NCBI GenBank assembly: GCA_017416505.1
Contig: JAFQCI010000029.1
Location: forward strand, 1 to 47,532
Length of the DNA: 47,532 nucleotides
Source: Lachnospiraceae bacterium
Lineage (GTDB): Bacteria > Bacillota_A > Clostridia > Lachnospirales > Lachnospiraceae
Reading direction: 5' to 3'
Shown piece after piece: positions 26,838-36,668 of the stretch. A model generated the notes under the pieces. That model did not search any database, was not told the DNA's origin, and was given only the letters and a program-made list of their open reading frames with translations. Position 1 is the stretch's first letter; the number at the start of each line of letters is the position of its first letter. The position numbers and the translations under genes were made by a program.

Positions 26838-27290
26838 ATGAGTAAAGAGTTAAACTTAAGTGCATTACAACCAGCTGAAGGTTCTAAACACAGTGATAAC
26901 TTTAGAAGAGGACGTGGACACGGTTCAGGAAACGGAAAGACTGCTGGTAAGGGTCACAAGGGTCAAAAGGCACGTTCAGGTGCTCCAAGACCAGGTTTCG
27001 AAGGTGGTCAGATGCCTTTATACAGAAGAATTCCTAAGCGTGGATTTACAAATAGAAATACCAAGGATATCGTTGCAATTAATGTTTCTGCATTAGAAGT
27101 TTTCGATAACGGAACAGAAGTTACTGTTGAAACTTTATTACAACAAGGTATCATTAAGAATCCTAGAGATGGAGTTAAAATTCTTGGAAACGGAGAATTA
27201 ACTAAGAAGCTTACAGTTAAAGTAAATGCATTCAGTGCATCTGCTAAGGAAAAGATTGAAGCTCTTGGTGGAAATGCAGAGGTGATTTAG
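26838..27290 (+). CDS. rplO: 50S ribosomal protein L15
   Basis: 150 residues: basic Gly-rich N-terminal tail ([20 protein letters not shown], about 25-44), then [28 protein letters not shown] precedes ATG 26838. Its end carries the GAGGTGAT ribosome site for secY, which starts one base after the stop. Confidence 0.98.
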   Translation: MSKELNLSALQPAEGSKHSDNFRRGRGHGSGNGKTAGKGHKGQKARSGAPRPGFEGGQMPLYRRIPKRGFTNRNTKDIVAINVSALEVFDNGTEVTVETLLQQGIIKNPRDGVKILGNGELTKKLTVKVNAFSASAKEKIEALGGNAEVI

Positions 27291-27291
27291 T

Positions 27292-28614
27292 ATGTTCAAA
27301 ACACTTCGAAATGCATTTAAGATAAAAGACATTAGAAGTAGATTGTTTTATACATTCATCATGCTTATTATTGTTAGATTTGGCTGTCAATTACCAATCC
27401 CTGGTATTGACAGTGCCCAAGTCAAAGCATTTTTGGAATCATCATTAGGTGATTCATTTAGTTTATTGAACTCGTTTACTGGTGGTTCATTTGAATCAAT
27501 GTCCTTATTTGCTTTAAATGTTACCCCATACATTACATCTTCCATTATGGTTCAGTTGCTTACTATTGTTATTCCTGCATTAGAGGAAATGCAACAGGAT
27601 GGAGCTGAAGGAAGAAAGAAGATGAACCAGATTACAAGAATTATTACAATATTCTTGGCAGTTGTGCAAGCTTTAAGTATTTCCATTGGATTCGGAAGAG
27701 CCGGAGCCTTAGGACCAAATAACTATAATGCCTTTACAATTACAACTATGGTAATCTGCTTAACTGCAGGTAGTTCTTTAGTAATGTGGATGGGTGAAAG
27801 AATTACAGAAAAAGGAATTGGTAATGGTGTATCCATTATCTTGTTAGTAAATATTGTATCCAGAATGCCAAATGACTTTTATAACTTATATGTAATGTTT
27901 ATGAAAGGAAAAACATGGGTACAGGCGATTGAAGCGGCTGTAATCATTGTAGGTGTTGTATTACTCACTATCGTATTAGTTATTCTATTACAAGATGGCG
28001 AGAGAAAAGTACCGGTACAGTATGCTAAGAAAATGCAGGGAAGACGTTTGGTAGGAGGACAATCCAGTGGTATTCCGATTAAGGTAAATACTGCAGGTGT
28101 GTTACCAGTTATCTTTGCATCATCTATTTTACAGTTCCCATCTGTAATTATTAACCTGTTTGGAATACAAACAGCCAATCCTACCGTACAAAAGATTTTA
28201 ATGTTAATTAATTCAAACTATTGGTTTAATAAATCATATCCTGTGTATACATGGGGCGTATTGATTTATGTATTCTTAATTTTATTTTTCGCTTATTTCT
28301 ATACTTCCATTACGTTTAATCCGTTGGAAATTTCGAATAATCTGAAAAAACAGGGTGGTTTTATCCCAGGTATTCGTCCAGGTAAACCAACTACAGAATA
28401 CTTAAACAAGATATTAAATTACATTATTATTATTGGTGCGATTGGATTAACCATTGTTGCTTTAATTCCAGTATTTTTCGCAGGATGGTTTAAAGCAAAT
28501 GTAACATTTGGAGGTACTTCATTGATTATCGTTGTAGGTGTTGTACTTGAAACGATTAAGAATGTAGAATCTAAGATGTTAGTACGTAATTATAGTGGAT
28601 TTTTAAGTGAATAA
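27292..28614 (+). CDS. secY: Preprotein translocase channel SecY
   Basis: 440 residues with ten hydrophobic membrane spans. Conserved features: FGCQLPIPGID in span 1, the plug region after it, NVTPYITSSIMVQLLTIVIP in span 2, the cytosolic loop GERKVPVQYAKKMQG (ribosome and SecA contact), GGFIPGIRPGKPTTEYL, and the C-tail. It forms the SecYEG channel driven by SecA (4150-6723). Translation is coupled to rplO. A hairpin follows. Confidence 0.98.
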   Translation: MFKTLRNAFKIKDIRSRLFYTFIMLIIVRFGCQLPIPGIDSAQVKAFLESSLGDSFSLLNSFTGGSFESMSLFALNVTPYITSSIMVQLLTIVIPALEEMQQDGAEGRKKMNQITRIITIFLAVVQALSISIGFGRAGALGPNNYNAFTITTMVICLTAGSSLVMWMGERITEKGIGNGVSIILLVNIVSRMPNDFYNLYVMFMKGKTWVQAIEAAVIIVGVVLLTIVLVILLQDGERKVPVQYAKKMQGRRLVGGQSSGIPIKVNTAGVLPVIFASSILQFPSVIINLFGIQTANPTVQKILMLINSNYWFNKSYPVYTWGVLIYVFLILFFAYFYTSITFNPLEISNNLKKQGGFIPGIRPGKPTTEYLNKILNYIIIIGAIGLTIVALIPVFFAGWFKANVTFGGTSLIIVVGVVLETIKNVESKMLVRNYSGFLSE

Positions 28615-28620
28615 AATTTT

Positions 28621-28650
28621 AAGCTGTAGTATATTTTACTACAGCTTATT
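28621..28650 (+). terminator. Hairpin after secY, possible partial terminator
   Basis: Perfect 11-bp stem AAGCTGTAGTA / TACTACAGCTT with a 5-nt loop, but followed only by ATTATCT. It may reduce read-through into adk rather than stop it. Confidence 0.55.
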
Positions 28651-28725
28651 ATCTATGGGAGAGTGTGCGTAAGTACACCTTTGTTTCTGATTGTTTAGAG
28701 CAAAGTAGAACAGGGAGGTATTCAG

Positions 28726-29370
28726 ATGAAGATTATTATGTTAGGAGCCCCAGGGGCAGGGAAAGGAACACAGGCAAAAATGCTTGCGGCAAAATACGGA
28801 ATTCCACATATTTCAACAGGAGATATTTTCCGTGCAAACATTAAGAATGGAACTCCATTAGGGGAAAAGGCAAAAGAATATATGGATAAAGGTTTATTAG
28901 TTCCAGATGAATTAGTAGTTGACCTGGTAATTGACCGTTTCAAAAATCCGGACTGCGAAAAAGGATATATTCTGGACGGATTTCCTAGAACCATTCCACA
29001 AGCTAAGGCATTAAGCGAAGCTTTAGAGAAAATTGGCGACAAAGTGGATTTTGCCATTAATGTAGAAGTTCCAGATGAAAATATTATCCGCAGAATGTCT
29101 GGAAGAAGAGCATGTGTTGGATGTGGTGCGACATATCATATTAAATATAATCCAACCAAAGTGGAAAATATCTGTGATGCTTGTGGCAAAGAGTTAATCC
29201 TAAGAGATGATGATAAGCCGGAAACAGTAGAAAAAAGATTAAATGTTTATCATGAACAAACTCAGCCTTTGATTGCATATTATACAGAACAAGGTATATT
29301 AAAAGAAGTAGATGGAACTGTTGATATGAACGTGGTATTTGATGCCATTGTAGATATATTAGGTGAATAA
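28726..29370 (+). CDS. adk: Adenylate kinase with zinc lid
   Basis: 214 residues, long form. P-loop GAPGAGKGT (7-15), NMP-binding region ISTGDIFRAN, DGFPRT, and a lid with CVGC (about 126-129) and CDAC that bind zinc, as in Gram-positive enzymes. It interconverts ATP, AMP and ADP. AGGGAGG precedes ATG 28726. The secY-adk-map-infA order is typical. Confidence 0.98.
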   Translation: MKIIMLGAPGAGKGTQAKMLAAKYGIPHISTGDIFRANIKNGTPLGEKAKEYMDKGLLVPDELVVDLVIDRFKNPDCEKGYILDGFPRTIPQAKALSEALEKIGDKVDFAINVEVPDENIIRRMSGRRACVGCGATYHIKYNPTKVENICDACGKELILRDDDKPETVEKRLNVYHEQTQPLIAYYTEQGILKEVDGTVDMNVVFDAIVDILGE

Positions 29371-29373
29371 CAC

Positions 29374-30129
29374 ATGGCAGTGATTATAAAATCTCAAGAG
29401 GAAATTGAATTGATGCGTGAAGCAGGCAGATTGCTTGCAATGACTCACAAAGAATTAAAGAAAATCATAAAACCGGGAATCACTACCATGGATATTGATA
29501 AAAAAGGCGAAGAAATCATTCGCAGTTTTGGATGTATTCCTTCCTTTTTGAATTACAATGGTTATCCTGCATCGATTTGCATATCCGTAAATGATGAAGT
29601 AGTACATGGCATTCCTTCTAAGGAACGATACTTAGAAGATGGTGATATTGTAAGTCTGGATGCAGGTTTGATATACAAAGGATTCCATTCCGATGCTGCC
29701 AGAACTCACGGAGTTGGTGAGATAAGTGAGGAAGCACAAAAATTAATCCGGCTGACGGAAGAATGCTTTTTTGAAGGAATTAAAAATGCAAAACCAGGAA
29801 AATACCTTGTGGATATTGCAAGAGGAATCCAAAGCCATGCAGAAAGTAACGGATTTAGTGTGGTGCGTGACTTATGCGGTCATGGGATTGGCAGAAATCT
29901 TCATGAAGACCCACAGATATTAAATTATGTTACTTTCAGAAAAGGAACCAAGCTGAAAGAAGGTATGGCATTGGCAATCGAACCTATGATTAATGAAGGA
30001 GATTACCATGTTGCATGGTTGGATGATGATTGGACCGTAGTTACAGCAGATTATTCTTTATCTGCTCATTATGAAAACACAGTGATAATTACCAAAGATG
30101 GCTGTGAGATTTTAACCTTAGAGGAATAG
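29374..30129 (+). CDS. map: Methionine aminopeptidase, type I
   Basis: 251 residues. It removes the N-terminal Met from new proteins. Metal ligands: DAGLIYKGFHSDAARTHGVG (two Asp), CGHGIGRNLHEDP (His), IEPMIN (Glu) and the final HYENTVIIT (Glu). It begins 4 nt after the adk stop, with GGTGAA within adk as ribosome site. Confidence 0.97.
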   Translation: MAVIIKSQEEIELMREAGRLLAMTHKELKKIIKPGITTMDIDKKGEEIIRSFGCIPSFLNYNGYPASICISVNDEVVHGIPSKERYLEDGDIVSLDAGLIYKGFHSDAARTHGVGEISEEAQKLIRLTEECFFEGIKNAKPGKYLVDIARGIQSHAESNGFSVVRDLCGHGIGRNLHEDPQILNYVTFRKGTKLKEGMALAIEPMINEGDYHVAWLDDDWTVVTADYSLSAHYENTVIITKDGCEILTLEE

Positions 30130-30185
30130 ATTGACGTATCAAATAATAAGGTAGTAAAAAAAGATTACCAATAGGAGGTTTTAAC

Positions 30186-30404
30186 ATGTCAAAATCAGAT
30201 GTTATTGAAGTAGAAGGAACCGTAGTAGAAAAATTACCAAACGCTATGTTTCAGGTAGAATTAGAGAATGGTCATAAAGTATTAGCACATATTAGTGGTA
30301 AATTAAGAATGAACTTTATTAAAATTTTACCTGGTGATACAGTAACCATCGAATTATCACCTTACGATTTAACAAAGGGAAGAATCGTTTGGAGAGATAA
30401 ATAA
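30186..30404 (+). CDS. infA: Translation initiation factor IF-1
   Basis: 72 residues, a single OB-fold: [40 protein letters not shown], and [15 protein letters not shown]. It occupies the 30S A site during initiation. AGGAGG precedes ATG 30186. Confidence 0.98.
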   Translation: MSKSDVIEVEGTVVEKLPNAMFQVELENGHKVLAHISGKLRMNFIKILPGDTVTIELSPYDLTKGRIVWRDK

Positions 30405-30434
30405 GAGGAAACCATAAAATCTTAAAACTTTCTC

Positions 30435-30463
30435 TTGCATTGTGTGGAAAATAATGCTATAAT
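30435..30463 (+). promoter_or_regulatory. Promoter of rpmJ and the alpha operon
   Basis: TTGCAT (30435-30440), 17-nt spacer, TATAAT (30458-30463), starting about 25 nt before the rpmJ ribosome site. It has the same -35 as the S10 promoter. Confidence 0.85.
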
Positions 30464-30496
30464 GCAATACGAACGTTTTTGAAAGGAGAGATTGCT

Positions 30497-30610
30497 GTGA
30501 AGGTTAGAGCATCAGTGAAACCTATTTGCGAAAAATGCAAAGTTATTAAAAGAAAAGGAAGCATTAGAGTAATCTGTGAAAATCCTAAGCATAAACAAAG
30601 ACAAGGTTAA
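30497..30610 (+). CDS. rpmJ: 50S ribosomal protein L36
   Basis: 37 residues from GTG 30497 with GAAAGGAG upstream: [20 protein letters not shown] followed by [17 protein letters not shown]. The Cys11, Cys14, Cys27 and His32-type zinc ligands are present. This short gene is the smallest protein of the ribosomal cluster and lies between infA and rpsM as in most Firmicutes. Confidence 0.97.
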   Translation: MKVRASVKPICEKCKVIKRKGSIRVICENPKHKQRQG

Positions 30611-30867
30611 TTGTTGCCTGATAAGATGATAGCCCATCTTAAAGACAAGTAACCTTATATTTGTTGTGCAAAAATATCTGTAAAAGATATCATGAAAACG
30701 AAGCGGCTGTAGTGAAACACCAGGTTCGGTGTAACACTATTTTAACATACCAAATTAAAATTATTGTAACTATATGGAAAGAAGGAGCGAGACACGTAAG
30801 TCATTTCACCGTACTGCGGTTACGATGGATGGTTCCTTTAGAATGAACAAGTGGAGGTGTGCGTATA
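30611..30867 (+). promoter_or_regulatory. Structured leader between rpmJ and rpsM
   Basis: 257 nt without a convincing gene. Visible stems: ATATCT / AGATAT (30674-30690); AGTG-aa-ACACC with GGTGT-aa-CACT (30711-30738), an exact mirror with a 6-nt loop; AAGGA near 30782 with TCCTT near 30834; and ACCG / CGGT between them. The second stem is the strongest. In other bacteria S4 represses the alpha operon through such a leader; the ligand here is inferred. Confidence 0.5.
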
Positions 30868-31236
30868 ATGGCACGTATTTCTGGTGTAGATTTACCAAGA
30901 GAAAAACGCGTGGAAATTGGTCTTACTTACATTTATGGTATCGGTAGAACCAGTGCAGCACGTATTTTAGAAGAAGCAAACGTAAATCCTGATACAAGAG
31001 TTCGCGATTTAACTGATGATGAAGTTAAGAAGTTAAGCGAAGTTATTAATGAAAACTATACTGTAGAAGGTGATTTAAGAAGAGAAATCGCTCTTAACAT
31101 CAAACGTTTACAGGAAATTGGATGCTATAGAGGAATCCGTCATAGAAAAGGTCTTCCAGTTCGTGGACAAAAGACTAAGACAAATGCTAGAACTCGTAAG
31201 GGTCCTAAGAGAACAGTAGCTAACAAGAAGAAATAA
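30868..31236 (+). CDS. rpsM: 30S ribosomal protein S13
   Basis: 122 residues from ATG 30868 ([20 protein letters not shown]), with GGAGGTG upstream; an ATG three codons earlier sits in the spacer. Conserved helix-two-turn-helix and the basic tail [21 protein letters not shown]13 bridges the subunits. Confidence 0.98.
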   Translation: MARISGVDLPREKRVEIGLTYIYGIGRTSAARILEEANVNPDTRVRDLTDDEVKKLSEVINENYTVEGDLRREIALNIKRLQEIGCYRGIRHRKGLPVRGQKTKTNARTRKGPKRTVANKKK

Positions 31237-31273
31237 TGATAGATAAAGTTAACCTATAAGGAGGTTTAGGTTC

Positions 31274-31672
31274 ATGGCAGCAAAGAAAGTTACTAAAAAA
31301 GTGACAAAAAAGCGTGTTAAGAAGAACGTTGAGCGTGGACAAGCTCATATCCAATCTTCTTTTAATAATACAATCGTTACATTAACAGATGCTGAAGGTA
31401 ATGCATTATCTTGGGCAAGTGCAGGTGGATTAGGATTCAGAGGTTCTAGAAAGTCTACTCCATATGCAGCTCAGATGGCAGCTGAAACTGCTACTAAGGC
31501 AGCTTTAGTTCATGGATTAAAGACAGTAGACGTTATGGTAAAAGGCCCAGGTTCAGGTAGAGAAGCAGCTATCAGAGCTCTTCAGGCATGTGGTCTTGAA
31601 GTAACTAGTATCAGGGACGTAACTCCAGTTCCACATAATGGATGTCGTCCACCAAAAAGAAGAAGAGTTTAA
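31274..31672 (+). CDS. rpsK: 30S ribosomal protein S11
   Basis: 132 residues: Lys-rich N end, then [40 protein letters not shown] and C-terminal [17 protein letters not shown]. It lies on the 30S platform. AAGGAGG precedes ATG 31274. Confidence 0.98.
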   Translation: MAAKKVTKKVTKKRVKKNVERGQAHIQSSFNNTIVTLTDAEGNALSWASAGGLGFRGSRKSTPYAAQMAAETATKAALVHGLKTVDVMVKGPGSGREAAIRALQACGLEVTSIRDVTPVPHNGCRPPKRRRV

Positions 31673-31688
31673 TAGGAGGTACGGATAA

Positions 31689-32282
31689 ATGGCAGTAGAT
31701 AGAACTCCAGTCCTAAAAAGATGTCGTTCATTAAATCTTGACCCAATCCATTTAGGAGTTGATAAAAAGTCAAAGAGAACTTTGGCAAGAGCAAATAAAA
31801 AAGTAAGTGAATATGGTCTTCAGCTTCGTGAAAAGCAAAAAGCTAAATTCATTTATGGTGTATTAGAAAAGCCTTTTAGAAACTACTTCGCAAAGGCTTC
31901 TAAGATGAGAGGACTTACTGGTCCTAACTTAATGATTTTATTAGAATTAAGATTAGATAACGTTATTTATCGTATGGGATTTGCTAGAACTAGAAAAGAA
32001 GCTAGACAAATCGTTGACCATAAGCATGTATTAGTAAATGGAAAGTGCGTAAACATTCCTTCTTACAAAGTAAATGCTGGTGATGTAATCGAAATCAGAG
32101 AAAAGAGCAAATCTTCTCAAAGATACAAAGATATTCTTGAAGTAACTGGCGGAAGATTAGTTCCAGCTTGGTTAGAATCTAATCAAGAAGCTTTATCTGG
32201 TACAGTAAAGGAAGTTCCTACAAGAGAACAAATCGATGTACCTGTAAATGAAACATTAATCGTCGAATTATATTCTAAATAA
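31689..32282 (+). CDS. rpsD: 30S ribosomal protein S4
   Basis: 197 residues. The zinc cysteines of longer S4 forms are absent from the N end ([20 protein letters not shown] keeps one). An S4 RNA-binding domain with [20 protein letters not shown] and [16 protein letters not shown] follows. S4 starts 30S assembly. AGGAGG precedes ATG 31689. Confidence 0.97.
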   Translation: MAVDRTPVLKRCRSLNLDPIHLGVDKKSKRTLARANKKVSEYGLQLREKQKAKFIYGVLEKPFRNYFAKASKMRGLTGPNLMILLELRLDNVIYRMGFARTRKEARQIVDHKHVLVNGKCVNIPSYKVNAGDVIEIREKSKSSQRYKDILEVTGGRLVPAWLESNQEALSGTVKEVPTREQIDVPVNETLIVELYSK

Positions 32283-32338
32283 TAGTCTGAGTGTTTTATA
32301 ACAACCCTCATAAACTAACCCATAAAGGAGGGTCTATC

Positions 32339-33298
32339 GTGTTTGAATTTGAAAAACCAAATATTGAAATTGAAGAAATTTCAGAGGATAATAAATACGG
32401 ACGTTTTGTTGTAGAACCTTTAGAAAGAGGATACGGTACTACTCTAGGTAACTCATTGAGAAGAATTATGCTTTCTTCTCTACCTGGAGTTGCTGTAAGC
32501 TCTGTAAAGATTAAAGGTGTTTTACATGAATTCAGTTCTATTCCGGGTGTAAAGGAAGACGTTACTGAAATCATTATGAATATTAAGTCTTTGGCTTTAA
32601 AGAACAATGGAACTTTCAATGAAGTAAAACATGCGTACATTGATTTTGCTGGTGAAGGTGTTGTAACTGCAAAAGACATTAATTTTGACAGTGATATTGA
32701 AGTAATCAATCCAGACCAGGTAATCGCAACTTTAAGTGGCGGTGCTGACTCTAAATTAGAGATGGAATTAACCATTACTCAAGGCAGAGGTTATGTAAGT
32801 GCTGACAAGAATAAGTCCGAAGATATGCCTATCGATGTAATTGCAGTGGATTCCATTTATACTCCAGTAGAACGTGTAAATCTTACTGTTCAAAACACAC
32901 GTGTAGGACAGATTACTGACTATGATAAGTTGACTTTAGATGTATATACAAATGGTACTTTAGCACCAGATGAAGCAGTTAGTTTAGCTGCTAAGGTATT
33001 AAGTGAGCATTTAAGCTTGTTTATTGACTTGTCTGAAAATGCAATACATGCAGAAGTAATGATTGAAAAAGAAGATAATCAGGCGACAAAAGTTATGGAT
33101 TTAAGCATTGATGAATTAGAATTATCAGTGCGTTCATATAACTGCTTAAAGAGAGCAGGCATCAATACTGTTGCAGAATTAACAAATAAGACTCCGGAAG
33201 ATATGATGAAGGTACGTAATTTAGGACGTAAGTCTTTAGAAGAAGTACTTGCTAAGTTAAAAGAACTTGGACTATCCTTAAGCAACGGAGATGAATAA
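32339..33298 (+). CDS. rpoA: DNA-directed RNA polymerase alpha subunit
   Basis: 319 residues from GTG 32339, with GGAGGG 7-8 nt before it; the frame is open 16 codons further upstream without support. The N-terminal assembly domain (1-230) has [20 protein letters not shown]; the C-terminal domain (about 250-310) has [20 protein letters not shown] and [15 protein letters not shown], which contacts UP elements and activators. Confidence 0.98.
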   Translation: MFEFEKPNIEIEEISEDNKYGRFVVEPLERGYGTTLGNSLRRIMLSSLPGVAVSSVKIKGVLHEFSSIPGVKEDVTEIIMNIKSLALKNNGTFNEVKHAYIDFAGEGVVTAKDINFDSDIEVINPDQVIATLSGGADSKLEMELTITQGRGYVSADKNKSEDMPIDVIAVDSIYTPVERVNLTVQNTRVGQITDYDKLTLDVYTNGTLAPDEAVSLAAKVLSEHLSLFIDLSENAIHAEVMIEKEDNQATKVMDLSIDELELSVRSYNCLKRAGINTVAELTNKTPEDMMKVRNLGRKSLEEVLAKLKELGLSLSNGDE

Positions 33299-33389
33299 GA
33301 ATTATTCTTAACTACCACTAAAGCCCAATAATAGTAAGCATAGTGAAGAAGCACATATTATGTGACTTAAATTTAGGAGGAGCCCAATT

Positions 33390-33923
33390 ATGGCAATGTA
33401 TAGAAAATTAGGAAGAACAGCTAGTCAAAGAAAAGCATTAATTCGTAATCAAGTAACTCAATTAATTTATAAAGGACAAATCAGAACTACTGAAGCAAAG
33501 GCAAAAGAAATCCGTAAAGTTGCTGAAGGTCTGATTGCATTAGCTGTAAAAGAAAAAGATAATTTCGAAGAAGTAACTGTAGAAGCTAAGGTTGCTAAGA
33601 AAGTTGACGGTAAGAGAGTAAAAGAAACTGTAGATGGAAAGAAAGTTACAGTATACGAAACTGTAAACAAGACTGTAAAGAAGGATATGCCTTCCCGTTT
33701 ACATGCAAGACGTCAAATGTTAAAGGTATTATACCCAGTAACTGAAGTACCTGCTGAAGCAGCGAAAAAGAAAGCAAACACTAAGAAAGTAGATTTAACT
33801 GAAAAGTTATTCAACGAATTAGCAGAAAAGTACGCTGGACGTAATGGTGGTTACACAAGAATCATCAAGATTGGTCAACGTAAAGGTGACGCTGCTATGG
33901 AAGTTATCTTAGAATTAGTATAA
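33390..33923 (+). CDS. rplQ: 50S ribosomal protein L17, with internal insertion
   Basis: 177 residues, compared with about 115-130 in most bacteria. The N part (MAMYRKLGRTASQRKALIRN, 1-55) and C part (FNELAEKYAGRNGGYTRIIK to the end) match L17. Between them, about 55-100 is an extra Lys/Val/Glu-rich stretch, and 115-136 an Ala/Lys-rich one. Such long L17 proteins are found in Lachnospiraceae. AGGAGG precedes ATG 33390. Last gene of the alpha operon. Confidence 0.97.
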   Translation: MAMYRKLGRTASQRKALIRNQVTQLIYKGQIRTTEAKAKEIRKVAEGLIALAVKEKDNFEEVTVEAKVAKKVDGKRVKETVDGKKVTVYETVNKTVKKDMPSRLHARRQMLKVLYPVTEVPAEAAKKKANTKKVDLTEKLFNELAEKYAGRNGGYTRIIKIGQRKGDAAMEVILELV

Positions 33924-33937
33924 GATATTTATAAATG

Positions 33938-33970
33938 ATAAACCGGGCTTAGGCTCGGTTTATTTCTTTA
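33938..33970 (+). terminator. Terminator of the alpha operon
   Basis: ATAAACCGGGC (33938-33948) pairs with GCTCGGTTTAT (33953-33963, one G-U), then TTCTTTATT. It lies 14 nt after the rplQ stop. Confidence 0.88.
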
Positions 33971-33989
33971 TTACGAAAAGGGAAAATAT

Positions 33990-35756
33990 ATGTTATTTGC
34001 GAAAACAAAGAAATTAACATTTGATTATATAGAGCGAAATGAAAATGAAGAAATAGAAAAGATTACTACGGCTTTGGATGAAGTGGACCTTGATATTGAA
34101 GAAGGAGAGTTTATTGCTATTTTAGGAAAAAATGGTTCCGGCAAATCAACTTTAGCAAGGCATCTGAATGCTCTGTTGCAGCCGACTCAAGGTTCTGTTT
34201 TTATCAATGGGAAAGATACCACTGAGCAGGATAAAATTTTAGCCATTCGAAAAGAAGTAAGTATGGTGTTTCAAAATCCAGATAATCAGATTGTAGGGGT
34301 GACTGTGGAAGAAGATGTAGCTTTTGGTCTTGAGAATCTGGCTGTGGAATCCAAACAAATACGGGAAAAGGTAGATAAAGCATTGGATAATATGCAGCTT
34401 AGTGAATATGCCAAAACTGCCCCCAATCGTTTATCAGGAGGACAAAAGCAAAGAGTGGCTCTGGCAGGGGTACTAGCTATGAATACAAAATGTATTGTAT
34501 TAGATGAACCAACGGCAATGCTTGACCCTCAAGGCAGGATGGAGGTCATGGAAGCAATCACCTACCTGAATAAAAAGAAACATATCACAATCATATTTAT
34601 TACTCATAACATAGAAGAAGCAATGAAAGCCGATAAGATATATGTGATGAAGGAAGGAAAAATTGTTTTATCCGGGGCTCCTGACATGATACTTTCGAAA
34701 AGTGAAATGATGGAAGAATTAGGCCTGTCTCTTCCTTATGCGGTACGCTTTGCAAAGATGCTTCGAATAGAAACCAAAATTCTTGAGGAAAATGATTTAG
34801 TACGATATTTTTATCAAGAAAAGGATAAAAACTCAATTTTGAACCGTTTAAGAGCGTTAGAGGGGAATGAAAAAGTAAAGGTACAGAAAAATGAGAGTAA
34901 AGCGATAGACCCTTCTTTGGGCTTGTATTTTGATAAGGTTTCTTTTTCTTATCAGGCAGGCACTACTTTTGAAAAGAAGGCTGTAGAAAATATCAGCCTG
35001 TCCATTGTTCCTGGTGAAAAAATTGCTTTGATTGGACAGAGTGGTTCTGGTAAATCCACATTATTTCAATTGATGAATGGTTTGCTACAACCACAGGAGG
35101 GAGCCATTTATTATCATGGTGAAGATATTTCTGCTAAAAATTATCCTATTCGGGAGTTAAGATGTAAGGTAGGGCTTACTTTTCAATATCCGGAAAAACA
35201 ATTTTTTATGGATACTGTATACGATGAAGTGGCATTTGGACCTAATAATCTTGGAATTTCTAAAATTGAAGCACAAAAACGAGCTTATGATGCCATTGAA
35301 ATTATGGGACTTTCATCAGACTTATATGACATTTCTCCTCTGCATTTATCTGGTGGACAAAAAAGGGCAGTAGCCATTGCATCGATTTTGGCAATGAAAC
35401 CAGAGGTACTTTTATTGGATGAGCCAACTGCAGGTTTGGATGCGGTGGCGAAAAAGCAATTATTTGAAAAATTGGATATGATACATGAAAAATGGAGGAA
35501 GACCATTATCATAAGTTCCCATAACATGGATGATATTGCGAATTTCGCAGATAAGGTAATGGTTATGAAGCAGGGAAAATTGGTGTATTTTGGAGACACA
35601 AAAGCATTTTTCACTAACATGGATTTAGTGAAAGAATGTGGATTGAAATCTACTTTTTGTGTGGAATTAAATCATAAATTGCAGGAATATGGATTACAAC
35701 TGCCGAAAGGAATCGTATCCATGAAAGATTTGCAAAAATGGAAGGATGAACTTTAA
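33990..35756 (+). CDS. ecfA: Fused ECF transporter ATPases EcfA1-EcfA2
   Basis: 588 residues with two complete ABC ATPase domains. Domain 1: Walker A GKNGSGKST (46-54), Q-loop FQNPDNQ, signature LSGGQ (148-152), Walker B CIVLDE (168-173), His206. Domain 2: Walker A GQSGSGKST (349-357), Q-loop FQYPEKQ, LSGGQ (453-457), Walker B VLLLDE (473-478). A linker of about 30 residues (280-310) joins them. They power uptake of vitamins and metals with EcfT and various S components. In most Firmicutes ecfA1 and ecfA2 are two genes after rplQ; here they are one. AAAAGGG lies before ATG 33990. Its TAA shares an A with the ecfT ATG. Confidence 0.95.
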   Translation: MLFAKTKKLTFDYIERNENEEIEKITTALDEVDLDIEEGEFIAILGKNGSGKSTLARHLNALLQPTQGSVFINGKDTTEQDKILAIRKEVSMVFQNPDNQIVGVTVEEDVAFGLENLAVESKQIREKVDKALDNMQLSEYAKTAPNRLSGGQKQRVALAGVLAMNTKCIVLDEPTAMLDPQGRMEVMEAITYLNKKKHITIIFITHNIEEAMKADKIYVMKEGKIVLSGAPDMILSKSEMMEELGLSLPYAVRFAKMLRIETKILEENDLVRYFYQEKDKNSILNRLRALEGNEKVKVQKNESKAIDPSLGLYFDKVSFSYQAGTTFEKKAVENISLSIVPGEKIALIGQSGSGKSTLFQLMNGLLQPQEGAIYYHGEDISAKNYPIRELRCKVGLTFQYPEKQFFMDTVYDEVAFGPNNLGISKIEAQKRAYDAIEIMGLSSDLYDISPLHLSGGQKRAVAIASILAMKPEVLLLDEPTAGLDAVAKKQLFEKLDMIHEKWRKTIIISSHNMDDIANFADKVMVMKQGKLVYFGDTKAFFTNMDLVKECGLKSTFCVELNHKLQEYGLQLPKGIVSMKDLQKWKDEL

Positions 35757-36553
35757 TGATAAAAGATATTACCCTAGGGCAATACTATCCGGCAGATTCA
35801 GTGTTACATGAATTAGATGCCAGAACAAAATTGATAGCTACAATATTATATATGGCGACTTTATTTTGCTGGCAGGATATTAGAATGTATCTTTTGGCAG
35901 TGTTGGTTTTCATTCCAGTTCTTATCCTGTCAAAAATACCAATAAATTATCAAATGCGAGGATTAAAACCTGTCATACCTATTATGATATTTACCGGAAT
36001 ATTGAATTTATTTCATAAAGGAGAAGAGGTACTTATTTCTTTTTGGGGGCTGCAGATTACAAAAGAAGGCATTGTATTAACGATTTATGTTACCTTGCGT
36101 TTGATTCTTCTTATGCTTTGTGCAGCCCTTTTAACGAATACAACAACCCCTACCAGATTAATGGACGGTCTAGAGGATTTATTACGACCTTTGAAGAAAA
36201 TCAAAGTTCCTGTGCATGAAATGGCATTGATGATGTCCATTGCCTTAAGATTTATTCCAACCTTGGTGGAAGAGATGGATGTGATTACCAAGGCTCAGAT
36301 GGCAAGAGGTGTTGATTTTCAAACAAAAAAACTTTCCAAGAAGGTAAAACAGGTTTATGCAGTCTTTGTTCCACTTTTTATCTCCACCATACGTCGCTCC
36401 AGAGAATTGGCAGAGGCAATGGAAGCCAGATGTTATGCGGTAGGTGTAGAACGAACCAAATTATATCCACTAAAATACAGAAAAAATGATACACTGGCAT
36501 TTCTTTTTATGGTAGTTTATGTAGTAATAATTTGGCTGATGAAAACAATATAA
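35756..36553 (+). CDS. ecfT: ECF transporter transmembrane subunit EcfT
   Basis: 265 residues with about five or six hydrophobic segments (35-60, 70-90, 105-135, 240-262). The cytosolic coupling helices carry the family motifs MARGVDF (near 183) and AMEARCY (near 224), where the Ala-Arg-Gly type motifs contact the two ATPases. Starts in the ecfA stop codon. Substrate depends on S components, none of which is in the window. Confidence 0.95.
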   Translation: MIKDITLGQYYPADSVLHELDARTKLIATILYMATLFCWQDIRMYLLAVLVFIPVLILSKIPINYQMRGLKPVIPIMIFTGILNLFHKGEEVLISFWGLQITKEGIVLTIYVTLRLILLMLCAALLTNTTTPTRLMDGLEDLLRPLKKIKVPVHEMALMMSIALRFIPTLVEEMDVITKAQMARGVDFQTKKLSKKVKQVYAVFVPLFISTIRRSRELAEAMEARCYAVGVERTKLYPLKYRKNDTLAFLFMVVYVVIIWLMKTI

Positions 36554-36668
36554 AATGTGATGTTCACAACTTTAACCAGAGAAATATAAAGACACAACCC
36601 CATTTTTGATGAAAGGTCAAAAGATATTAAGGATAGAAAGGAAAAATGCGAAATGCATGGGTATAAAT

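Noticed and set aside
30661..30846. A 61-residue frame between rpmJ and rpsM
   Set aside because: No family resemblance or ribosome site; the region shows RNA stems typical of a leader.
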